Shown here one piece after another: positions 1 to 5,515 of a stretch of 5,651 bases of DNA; the first letter of the stretch is position 1; the number at the start of each line of letters is the position of its first letter. The notes under the pieces are model-generated. The model saw only the letters and a program-made list of their open reading frames with translations. It ran no database searches and was not told the origin of the DNA. The translations under genes were made by a program, and so were the position numbers. The stretch is taken from contig LNFD01000356.1 of the NCBI GenBank assembly GCA_001464255.1, positions 1-5,651 of the forward strand, read 5' to 3'. This DNA is from Actinomycetales bacterium Ga0077552. Its GTDB lineage: Bacteria > Actinomycetota > Actinomycetes > Actinomycetales > Microbacteriaceae.

Positions 1-2
1 GG

Positions 3-374
3 CTCGCGGGGCACAGCGACGGCGACGCGATCAGCCACGCCGTCTGCGACGCGCTGCTCTCCGCCGCCGGCCTCGGCGACATCGGCTCGCGCTTCGGCGT
101 CGACGACCCGCGCTTTGCCGAGGCGCGCGGCGAGGTCTTCCTCACCGCGACGCTCGAGCTCGTGCGCGACGCCGGCTTCGAGGTCGTCAACGTCGCGGTG
201 CAGGTCGTCGCCCAGCGCCCGCGTTTCGCGGCGCGACGGCACGAGGTCGAGGCGCTGCTGACCCGCACGCTCGGGGCACCCGTGAGCGTCGCCGCGACGA
301 CGAGCGACGGCCTCGGGTTCACGGGCCGCGCCGAGGGCGTGGCTGCAATAGCAACCGCAATGCTCCGTTCCTAG
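3..374 (+). CDS. ispF: 2-C-methyl-D-erythritol 2,4-cyclodiphosphate synthase, C-terminal part (5' end outside window)
   Basis: IspF closes the 2-phospho group of CDP-methylerythritol phosphate to give the cyclodiphosphate and CMP in the cytoplasmic MEP isoprenoid pathway. The visible 123 residues begin at the family signature GHSDGDAISHAVCDALL. This contains the HS pair and the metal-ligand histidine (visible residue 12, codon 36-38; equivalent to E. coli H42). They continue with GLGDIGSRFG, and the ATTSDGLGFTGR segment near the C terminus matches the cytidine/phosphate-binding loop of the family. About 30 N-terminal residues, including the first two metal ligands (the DxH motif), lie upstream of the window, so the active site cannot be checked in full. 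The stop is 14 nt before the first possible cysS start, so co-transcription is likely. The order ispF-cysS-rlmB is standard in actinobacteria, where ispD usually precedes. Confidence 0.95.
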   Translation, partial: LAGHSDGDAISHAVCDALLSAAGLGDIGSRFGVDDPRFAEARGEVFLTATLELVRDAGFEVVNVAVQVVAQRPRFAARRHEVEALLTRTLGAPVSVAATTSDGLGFTGRAEGVAAIATAMLRS

Positions 375-388
375 CCCGCCGGTAGGCT

Positions 389-1813
389 GTGGCGGTGACC
401 GTGCGCCTCTTCGACAGCCTCAAGGCGGCCGTCGTCGACCTCGAACCGCGGGTCGAGGGGCAGATCGGCATGTACGTCTGCGGGCCCACCGTGCAGTCGG
501 CGCCGCACATCGGGCATCTGCGCAGCGCCCTCGTGTATGACCTGTGGCGCCGCTGGCTTACCGCACGGGGCTACGTGGTGACCTTCGTGCGCAACGTCAC
601 CGACATCGATGACAAGGTGCTCGCGAACGCGAGCGAGACCGAGCCGTGGTTCGCCGTGGCCTATCGCGTCGAGCTCGAGTTCTCGGCGGGGTACCGGGCC
701 CTGGGCATCCTGCCCCCGACGTACGAGCCGCGCGCGACGGCGAGCATCCCGCAGATGCTGGCGCTCATCGACCGCCTCATCGCCGCCGGGCACGCCTACG
801 TAGCCGGCGACGGTTCGGGCGACGTCTACTTCGACGTGCGCAGCTGGAGCCGCTACGGCGAGCTCACGCGGCAGAGCCCCGACGACATGGAGGACGCGGG
901 CGACGCCCCCGCGCGCGCCAAGCGCGACCCCCGCGACTTCGCCCTGTGGAAGGGCGCGAAGGCCGACGAGCCGAGCACCGCGCAGTGGGAGTCGCCGTGG
1001 GGCCCGGGCCGGCCGGGCTGGCACATCGAGTGCTCGGCCATGGCCGCCCGCTACCTCGGCTCGGCCTTCGACATCCACGGCGGCGGGCTCGATCTGCGCT
1101 TCCCCCACCACGAGAACGAGCTCGCGCAGTCGGCCGCGGCGGGCGACGCCTTCGCGCGGCACTGGGTGCACAACGGGCTCGTGACCGTGGGCGGCCAGAA
1201 GATGTCGAAGTCGCTCGGCAACTCGGTCTTCGCCGCCGACCTGCTCGCGAGCCACCGCCCGGCGGTCGTGCGCTACTGGCTCGGCTCGGCGCACTACCGC
1301 TCGACCATCGACTACACCCCCGGGTCGCTCGATGAGGCGCAAGCGGCGCTCGAGCGCATCGAGGGCTTCCTCGCCCGCGCGGCTCGTCGCATCGCGGGTA
1401 CGCGCTTCGCCGAGACGGATGCCGAGGCGCTGCCCGCGCTGCCCGCCGAGTTCGTCGCGGCCATGGATGACGACCTCGCCGTGCCGCAGGCCCTCGCCGT
1501 GCTGCACGACCGCGTGCGGCTCGGCAACGCCGCGCTCGACGACGACGATGCCGCCTCGGCCGCGCGGGCGCGCGCCGAGGTCGCGCTCATGGTCGGCGTG
1601 CTCGGGCTCGATTCCGCCGAGGGGGATGCCCGCGCCGACGATCCCGCGCGCCGAGCGCTCGCCACCCTCGTCGACCGGCTCATCGGCGAACGCCGCGAGG
1701 CCCGCGAGGCCCGCGACTTCGCGACCGCCGACCGCATCCGCGACGATCTCGCTGCCGCTGGCATCGTGCTCGAAGACTCACCGACCGCAACCGACTGGAG
1801 TATCGATGGCTAA
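389..1813 (+). CDS. cysS: Cysteinyl-tRNA synthetase
   Basis: This class I aminoacyl-tRNA synthetase attaches cysteine to tRNA-Cys in the cytoplasm. Its 474 residues fit the usual bacterial length of about 460-480. The class I motifs are intact: HIGH at residues 40-43, in CGPTVQSAPHIGH, and KMSKS at 271-275. The four zinc ligands that select cysteine are present as C31, C215 (in GWHIEC), H240 and E244 (in PHHENE). The C-terminal third is the helical anticodon-binding region. The mycothiol ligase MshC is a paralogue with the same motifs, but the length and the ispF/rlmB neighbours favour CysS. Two GTG starts compete. GTG 389 gives the longest frame. GTG 395 lies 8 nt after GGTAGG (381-386), a better though weak ribosome-binding distance, so the protein may begin two residues later. 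The stop overlaps the rlmB start. Confidence 0.96.
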   Translation: MAVTVRLFDSLKAAVVDLEPRVEGQIGMYVCGPTVQSAPHIGHLRSALVYDLWRRWLTARGYVVTFVRNVTDIDDKVLANASETEPWFAVAYRVELEFSAGYRALGILPPTYEPRATASIPQMLALIDRLIAAGHAYVAGDGSGDVYFDVRSWSRYGELTRQSPDDMEDAGDAPARAKRDPRDFALWKGAKADEPSTAQWESPWGPGRPGWHIECSAMAARYLGSAFDIHGGGLDLRFPHHENELAQSAAAGDAFARHWVHNGLVTVGGQKMSKSLGNSVFAADLLASHRPAVVRYWLGSAHYRSTIDYTPGSLDEAQAALERIEGFLARAARRIAGTRFAETDAEALPALPAEFVAAMDDDLAVPQALAVLHDRVRLGNAALDDDDAASAARARAEVALMVGVLGLDSAEGDARADDPARRALATLVDRLIGERREAREARDFATADRIRDDLAAAGIVLEDSPTATDWSIDG

Positions 1814-2658
1814 GCCTGGGCGCCCTGGCGCGAGCAAGAAGAAGAAGGGCCCCACGGTCGGTTCGGGAGGCCAGGGCCGCCAGGCCCTCGAGGGCCGTGG
1901 CCCGACCCCCAAGGCCGAGGACCGCACCTGGCACCCGGCCGGCAAGCGCAAGGCGGCCAACGACCGCCTCGCCGCGGCGAAGAGCCGCGCGGGCGGCGGC
2001 AACGGCGGCGGTCAGCAGTCGAGCCGATCGCGCGCACCGAAGAAGAGCGCCGATGCCGAGATCGTGAGCGGCCGCAACTCGGTGCTCGAGGTCATGCGCC
2101 CCGAGTTGGACCGCATGACGGGCGAGAACTCGGTCAACCAGGGCATCGCCATCTCGGTGCCGGCGTACGAGTACGCGCACCCGATGGACCTCGTCTCGCG
2201 CGCGGTCGACCGCGGCCAGACGCCGCTGCTCGTCGCGCTCGACGGCGTGACGGACCCGCGCAACCTCGGGGCGATCATCCGCTCGACAGCCGCGTTCGGC
2301 GGACACGGCGTCATCGTGCCGCAGCGCCGGTCGGTCGGCGTGACGGCCGCCGCATGGAAGACCTCGGCGGGGGCCGCGGCCCGCACGCCCGTGGCGATGG
2401 CCGCGAACCTGACGCGAGGGCGTGTTCGTGCTCGGCCTCGACGGCGACGGCGACATGCAGCTGCCGAAGCTCGAGCTCGCCGACCGACCGCTCGTCATCG
2501 TCGTCGGCAGCGAGGGCAAGGGTCTCTCGCGCCTCGTCACCGAGACGTGCGACGCGATCGTGTCGATCCCCATCTCGGCCGCGACCGAGTCGCTCAACGC
2601 GGGCATCGCCGCGAGCGTCGCCCTCTACGAGGTGGCGCGGAGGCGCTCGGCGTTGTAG
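1806..2658 (+). pseudogene. rlmB: Broken 23S rRNA (guanosine-2'-O-)-methyltransferase (RlmB/TrmH family)
   Basis: RlmB methylates the 2'-O of G2251 of 23S rRNA (E. coli numbering) using S-adenosylmethionine. ATG 1806 follows GGAG (1797-1800) and overlaps the cysS end by 8 nt. A basic, disordered tail (about residues 1-85), usual in actinobacterial homologues, leads into the substrate-binding domain. That domain is gutted: VSGRNSVLE runs straight into VMRPELDRMTG at 2090/2091, about 38 residues short of E. coli RlmB. The HQG motif after it reads NQG (residue 111). SPOUT motif 1 (NLGAIIRSTAAFGG) is intact. At about 2412-2424 the frame changes from the ATG frame to +1, and roughly 7 residues after NLTR are missing. 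Motifs 2 (VVGSEGKGLSRL) and 3 (IPISAATESLNAG) follow in the new frame to TAG 2656-2658. No single frame encodes a methyltransferase, so loss of function is likely. An assembly error is the main alternative. Confidence 0.87.
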
Positions 2659-2682
2659 CGGGCTTGCGCCCGTGTGTATCCT
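2653..2682 (+). promoter_or_regulatory. Possible promoter of the dehydrogenase gene
   Basis: TATCCT (2677-2682) fits the actinobacterial -10 pattern TANNNT. It is 18 nt downstream of TTGTAG (2653-2658), a weak -35. A start near 2689 would place the operator-like dyad (2689-2705) at the start point, a usual place for repression. The main support is that this spot lies just upstream of the dyad; the boxes alone are weak. Confidence 0.3.
2659..2672 (+). terminator. Short GC hairpin after the rlmB remnant, weak terminator candidate
   Basis: CGGGC (2659-2663) and GCCCG (2668-2672) form a perfect 5-bp stem with a TTGC loop directly after the rlmB stop. No T-run follows, only TGTGTAT. It could help to separate the housekeeping block from the next unit, but the stem is short for this GC content. 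Confidence 0.25.
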
Positions 2683-2688
2683 CGCAGT

Positions 2689-2705
2689 GTTCACCTTTAC
2701 TGAAC
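2689..2705 (+). promoter_or_regulatory. Operator-like inverted repeat GTTCA-N7-TGAAC, site 1
   Basis: GTTCACCTTTACTGAAC has perfect 5-bp arms (GTTCA/TGAAC) around 7 nt. The same arms at the same spacing occur at 3820-3836 before the bicupin gene. The shared sequence extends to TGTTCACC-N5-TGAACG. It lies 16 nt before the dehydrogenase ATG and just ahead of its AGGAGG (2711-2716), so a bound protein could block transcription start or early elongation. The regulator is not in the window. Confidence 0.55.
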
Positions 2706-2721
2706 GTGCGAGGAGGCGGCG

Positions 2722-3762
2722 ATGGAGCTGCAGAACCTGACAATCGCCGTCGTCGGCACGGGTGCCGTCGGTGCCTCCGTGGCCGCCGACCTCGTGCGGG
2801 CGGGGCTCGACGTGCGGCTCATCGACCAGTGGCCCGCCCACGTCGAGGCGATGCGCGCGAACGGGCTCACCGTCGACACCCTGGGCGACGTGCAGGTCAC
2901 CGAGGTGCGCGCGCACCACCTGTGCGAGGTCGCCGAGCTGCGCGAGACCTTCGACCTCGTCTTCACCTCGGTGAAGACCTACGACACGCGGTGGGTCGCC
3001 GAGCTCATGCGGCCCCTCATGACGCCCGACTCCGTCTTCGTCGGCCTGCAGAACGGCATGACGATCGACCAGGTCGCCGACGTGCTCGGCGCCGATCGCA
3101 CGATCGGATGCGCGATGGGCATCGCCGCGAACCTCCGCGAGCCGGGCCTCGTGCGCCGACAGGTCACGACGGCCGACACCTGGTTCTCGATCGGCACGCT
3201 CTCGGGCGAGCGCACGGCGCGCCTCGACGATGTCGCGGGCGTGCTCGCGCACGCCGCGCAGATCGAGGTGACCGACGACATCCGCTCGGCGAAGTGGATG
3301 AAGCTCATCGCCAACATCCCCGAGATGCTGCCCTCGGCGCTGCTCGGCGTCCCGCTGCTCGAGGCCGCCACCATGCCCGGGGTCCGTCCGGTGATGGATG
3401 CGATGTCGCGCGAGGCCTACGCTCTCGCGATCGATCTCGGCATCGCGATGCGTCCGAGCCTGGGCATCGCCGCCGCCGACGTGCCCGGCGACGACCAGTA
3501 TTCGCTCGACCTGCTCGACCGGGTGCTGTCGCACTTCTCGCAGCCCGACACCCGCGTCGCGGTGCTGCAGGACTGGGAGAAGGGCCGCCGGGGCGAGCTC
3601 GACGCCTTCAGCGGCTACATCGTCGACAAGCGCGCCGAGCTCGGAGGCCGGGCCCCCGTGAACGAGGCCGTGCTGCGGCTCGCGGAGCGCGTCGAGCGGG
3701 GCGAGCTCGTGCCCGCGCCCGAGAACGCGCCGCTGCTCATCGCGGCCCGCAGCGCCACTTGA
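2722..3762 (+). CDS. Ketopantoate reductase family (ApbA/PanE-type) NAD(P)-dependent dehydrogenase
   Basis: Members of this family reduce 2-keto acids or oxidise 2-hydroxy acids with NAD(P)(H); the best known makes pantoate for coenzyme A. The 346-residue cytoplasmic protein has an N-terminal Rossmann domain with GTGAVG at 12-17, K85 in VKTYDT, and N111 in LQNG (equivalent to E. coli N98). The C-terminal helical domain carries K194 and N198 in WMKLIAN and the catalytic-type glutamate E292 in RRGELDAFSGY, followed by PVNE (312-315). All expected catalytic positions are present. It is longer than E. coli PanE (about 300). D35 after the second strand hints at NAD rather than NADP. ATG 2722 lies 5 nt after AGGAGG (2711-2716). 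Its leader shares an operator-like dyad with the bicupin gene. That context suggests a catabolic role on an unknown acid, so I do not assign panE. Confidence 0.88.
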   Translation: MELQNLTIAVVGTGAVGASVAADLVRAGLDVRLIDQWPAHVEAMRANGLTVDTLGDVQVTEVRAHHLCEVAELRETFDLVFTSVKTYDTRWVAELMRPLMTPDSVFVGLQNGMTIDQVADVLGADRTIGCAMGIAANLREPGLVRRQVTTADTWFSIGTLSGERTARLDDVAGVLAHAAQIEVTDDIRSAKWMKLIANIPEMLPSALLGVPLLEAATMPGVRPVMDAMSREAYALAIDLGIAMRPSLGIAAADVPGDDQYSLDLLDRVLSHFSQPDTRVAVLQDWEKGRRGELDAFSGYIVDKRAELGGRAPVNEAVLRLAERVERGELVPAPENAPLLIAARSAT

Positions 3763-3769
3763 GCGGGCC
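3744..3769 (+). terminator. GC-rich hairpin across the dehydrogenase stop codon, weak terminator candidate
   Basis: GGCCCGC (3744-3750) and GCGGGCC (3763-3769) can form a 7-bp stem with a 12-nt loop that contains the TGA stop. The right arm is also part of the palindrome GCGGGCCCGC (3763-3772). No T-run follows. Such pairings arise easily by chance in this base composition. Confidence 0.2.
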
Positions 3770-3787
3770 CGCGGCGCCGTGATCCGC

Positions 3788-3819
3788 TTGACAGAAGACC
3801 ATGCGATCGCATTGACTAT
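3788..3819 (+). promoter_or_regulatory. Putative promoter of the bicupin-SDR unit
   Basis: A perfect TTGACA (3788-3793) stands in the gap before the bicupin gene. This stretch is clearly less GC-rich than its surroundings. The -10 is uncertain: GACTAT (3814-3819) is 20 nt away and TATGTT (3817-3822) fits TANNNT but is 23 nt away, both longer than the usual 16-18. An activator or a distortion in the spacer might compensate. The spacer holds a 12-bp palindrome (3801-3812) and the operator dyad begins at 3820. Confidence 0.5.
3801..3812 (+). promoter_or_regulatory. 12-bp palindrome in the promoter spacer
   Basis: ATGCGATCGCAT is a perfect, gapless palindrome placed between the TTGACA box and the candidate -10. 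Its centre is 21.5 bp, about two helical turns, from the centre of the dyad at 3820-3836. It may be a binding site for a second dimeric regulator. A chance occurrence around the self-complementary GCGATCGC core is possible. Confidence 0.35.
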
Positions 3820-3836
3820 GTTCACCAACGGTGAAC
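3820..3836 (+). promoter_or_regulatory. Operator-like inverted repeat GTTCACC-N3-GGTGAAC, site 2
   Basis: GTTCACC and GGTGAAC are perfect 7-bp inverted arms around AAC. The outer arms and spacing match site 1 at 2689-2705. The dyad follows the candidate -10 directly and ends 38 nt before the bicupin start, so it should cover the transcription start. This fits a dimeric repressor. The sequence does not identify the regulator family. Confidence 0.62.
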
Positions 3837-3862
3837 GCGACGGTGCGTCGTGACAGTGTGCT

Positions 3863-3868
3863 GAGGAG
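3863..3868 (+). promoter_or_regulatory. Ribosome-binding site that favours the second ATG of the bicupin gene
   Basis: GAGGAG is followed by two adjacent ATG codons. The gap is 3 nt to ATG 3872 and 6 nt to ATG 3875. The second gap is nearer the usual optimum, so I start the protein at 3875. The difference is a single methionine. Confidence 0.6.
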
Positions 3869-3874
3869 TCGATG

Positions 3875-4768
3875 ATGACCAACCGCTATGTGGTGCGAAC
3901 GGCCGAGGAGGCCGACTACCGCGACCCGGGGGCCCTCGCCCCTGACTCCTCCGGCTTCACCCGCTGGTGCGCGGTCGGATTCGACGACGGCGCCGCCCAC
4001 ACCGACTTCGGGATGTCGCGGCTCGAGCCCGGCGGCGTCGTGCCCACGCACGTGCACTCGGTCGAGGAGTCGTTCCACCTCGTCGAGGGCGAGGTGCTGC
4101 TCGTGACCCCCGAGGCCACGGTGCACCTCGTGGCCGGCGACTACGGCGTCATCCCGCTCGGCGTGCCCCACTCGTGGCACGCGGTCGGCGACGTGCCCGC
4201 CGTGTGGAGCGACATCTACTCGCCGCCGCCGCGGGCGCACCACGGCTACGACACGTTCCGCGTGCCCGACATCGCCCCCGGCACGCCCGTCGCGGTCGAC
4301 CCGCGCGATCCGCGCACACGCTCGTTCGGCGCGATCACGACCGAGCAGATGAACCCCGGCAAGCAGTCGCAAGAGCTGCTCGCGCAGTCGGCGAGCATGC
4401 GCACGGCGCTGCTCGTCTACAGCGGCATCTCGCTCAAGATGATGGTCGACAGCGACCTCGGCTCGGTGCTGCACACCATGTTCATGGTGCAGTACGAGCC
4501 CGATGGCGTCGCCGGCCCGCACGACCACCCGCTCGAAGAGGCCTACCTGATCCTCGACGGCGAGGTCGACGCGACCTTCGACGGCTACGAGGTGCGCATG
4601 AAGCCCGGCGACATCGCCTGGGCCGGCGTCGGCTGCGTGCACTCGTTCCGCGCCGTGGGCGAGCCCGTGCGCTGGCTCGAGACGCAGTCGCCCCAGATGC
4701 CCGCGCGCCACGCCTACCGCTTCGCGCGCGACTGGACCTACCTGTCGGACAAGCTCGGCTCGCAGTAG
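3875..4768 (+). CDS. Bicupin protein with two complete metal sites, substrate unknown
   Basis: The 297-residue cytoplasmic protein consists of two cupin beta-barrels joined by a linker of about 100 residues. Cupin 1 has THVHSVEESFHLVEG and GDYGVIPLGVPHSWH, giving metal ligands H59, H61, E65 and H99. Cupin 2 has PHDHPLEEAYLILDG and GDIAWAGVGCVHSF, giving H216, H218, E222 and H256. Both sites keep the family's His-His-Glu-His set, so both could bind Mn, Fe, Ni or Zn. Bicupins include ureidoglycine aminohydrolase, quercetinase, gentisate dioxygenase and oxalate decarboxylase types. I cannot choose among them; the length and spacing recall the AllE/YlbA-like group only loosely. It has its own promoter region and operator and is probably co-transcribed with the SDR gene 42 nt downstream. 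The numbering assumes the second of two adjacent ATGs. Confidence 0.88.
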   Translation: MTNRYVVRTAEEADYRDPGALAPDSSGFTRWCAVGFDDGAAHTDFGMSRLEPGGVVPTHVHSVEESFHLVEGEVLLVTPEATVHLVAGDYGVIPLGVPHSWHAVGDVPAVWSDIYSPPPRAHHGYDTFRVPDIAPGTPVAVDPRDPRTRSFGAITTEQMNPGKQSQELLAQSASMRTALLVYSGISLKMMVDSDLGSVLHTMFMVQYEPDGVAGPHDHPLEEAYLILDGEVDATFDGYEVRMKPGDIAWAGVGCVHSFRAVGEPVRWLETQSPQMPARHAYRFARDWTYLSDKLGSQ

Positions 4769-4799
4769 CCCGGCCGCATCGCACCAGACCGAAACGCTC

Positions 4800-4806
4800 A
4801 AGGAGG
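4800..4806 (+). promoter_or_regulatory. Strong ribosome-binding site of the SDR gene (supports a GTG start)
   Basis: AAGGAGG matches the anti-Shine-Dalgarno sequence perfectly and lies 4 nt before GTG 4811. This settles the start codon even though there is no ATG. No promoter or operator-like dyad is visible in the 42-nt gap, which supports co-transcription with the bicupin gene. Confidence 0.8.
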
Positions 4807-4810
4807 AGCA

Positions 4811-5515
4811 GTGACTCAGCGCACCATCGTCGTCGTCGGCGGAACATCCGGGATCGGCCTCGAGATCGCCAAGGAGGTCGTCGCCCGCGGCGACCGCGTG
4901 GTGCTCACCGGGCGCGACCAGCAGCGGGCCGAGGCGATCGCCGCCTCGATCGGCGAGGGGGCCACGGGCCTCGGCGTCGACATCTCCGAGCCCGAGACGA
5001 TCGCCGCGAGCCTCGCGAGCATCGGCGAGGTCAACGGCCTCGTGCTCGCGGCCATCGAGCGCGACGCGAACTCGGTGCGCGAGTACGACATCGCGCGCGC
5101 CCGCCGCCTCGTGACCCTCAAGCTCGTGGGCTACACCGAGACCGTGCACGCGCTGCTCGACCGCCTCGTGCCGACCGTCGACACGGGCATCGTGCTCTTC
5201 GGCGGTCGCGCGAAGGACGCGCCGTACCCCGGCTCGACCACGGTCGCGACGATCAACGGCGGCGTCGAGGGCCTCACGCACTCGATGGCGCTCGAGCTGG
5301 CCCCCATGCGCGTGAACGGCCTGCACCCCGGCATTATCGGCGACAGCCCGTTCTGGGCCGACAAGACGGCGGCGCTCGAGGGCTACCAGTCGCGCACGCC
5401 CGGCGGCAAGCTCGCGACGATGGGCGACATCGTCGGCGCCACGATGTTCCTGCTCGACAACCGCGGCGTCTCCGGCATCAGCCTCAACGTCGACCGCGGC
5501 TGGCGCCTCACGTAG
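4811..5515 (+). CDS. SDR-fold protein lacking the canonical catalytic triad
   Basis: Short-chain dehydrogenases bind NAD(P) in one Rossmann domain and usually work through Ser, Tyr and Lys. This 234-residue protein keeps the cofactor glycine motif (VGGTSGIG, residues 9-16), R35 in LTGRD (suggesting NADP), D57 in VDIS, and the typical late segment LELAPMRVNGLHPG (161-174). Aligned on that segment, the YxxxK motif is replaced: V145 stands for Tyr and N149 for Lys, in STTVATINGGVEGL. The usual serine falls at G131/G132, and the NNAG motif reads LVLAA. Divergent SDR-like proteins with an NGxxE form of this helix exist in actinobacteria, so this looks like a subfamily trait rather than decay. Its role in the bicupin unit is unknown: it may use other residues, bind a nucleotide without catalysis, or assist a partner. 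Its end overlaps the convergent gene by 8 nt. Confidence 0.88.
   Translation: MTQRTIVVVGGTSGIGLEIAKEVVARGDRVVLTGRDQQRAEAIAASIGEGATGLGVDISEPETIAASLASIGEVNGLVLAAIERDANSVREYDIARARRLVTLKLVGYTETVHALLDRLVPTVDTGIVLFGGRAKDAPYPGSTTVATINGGVEGLTHSMALELAPMRVNGLHPGIIGDSPFWADKTAALEGYQSRTPGGKLATMGDIVGATMFLLDNRGVSGISLNVDRGWRLT

Noticed and set aside
389..1813. Mycothiol ligase MshC instead of CysS
   Set aside because: The motifs are shared, but the 474-residue length with a full C-terminal region and the ispF-rlmB neighbourhood fit CysS.
1418..2058. Repeated GATGCC context for the rare Asp codon GAT in cysS and rlmB
   Set aside because: Several GAT codons precede GCC, but the count is small and the pattern may be a codon-pair habit of the genome. 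A whole-genome codon-pair count would be needed, and I cannot run one.
2409..2424. Programmed ribosomal frameshift in rlmB
   Set aside because: No slippery heptamer or downstream stimulatory structure is evident, and residues are missing at the junction. Frameshifting would still not restore the lost substrate-binding segment.
2422..2658. Independent small gene starting at GTG 2422
   Set aside because: It is the displaced C-terminal third of RlmB (SPOUT motifs 2 and 3), with no convincing ribosome-binding site. It cannot fold as a methyltransferase on its own.
1332..3782. 816-codon open frame on the + strand
   Set aside because: Only its middle part (1806 to about 2417) matches a protein family, the rlmB remnant. 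The rest is out of frame with cysS and the dehydrogenase gene and is Arg-rich shadow sequence.
371..5326. Long open frames on the - strand (371-1507, 2311-3882, 3737-5326)
   Set aside because: They lie opposite clear genes, are rich in Arg, His, Gly and Ala, and show no family motif. Long antisense frames are expected at this GC content because stops are rare.
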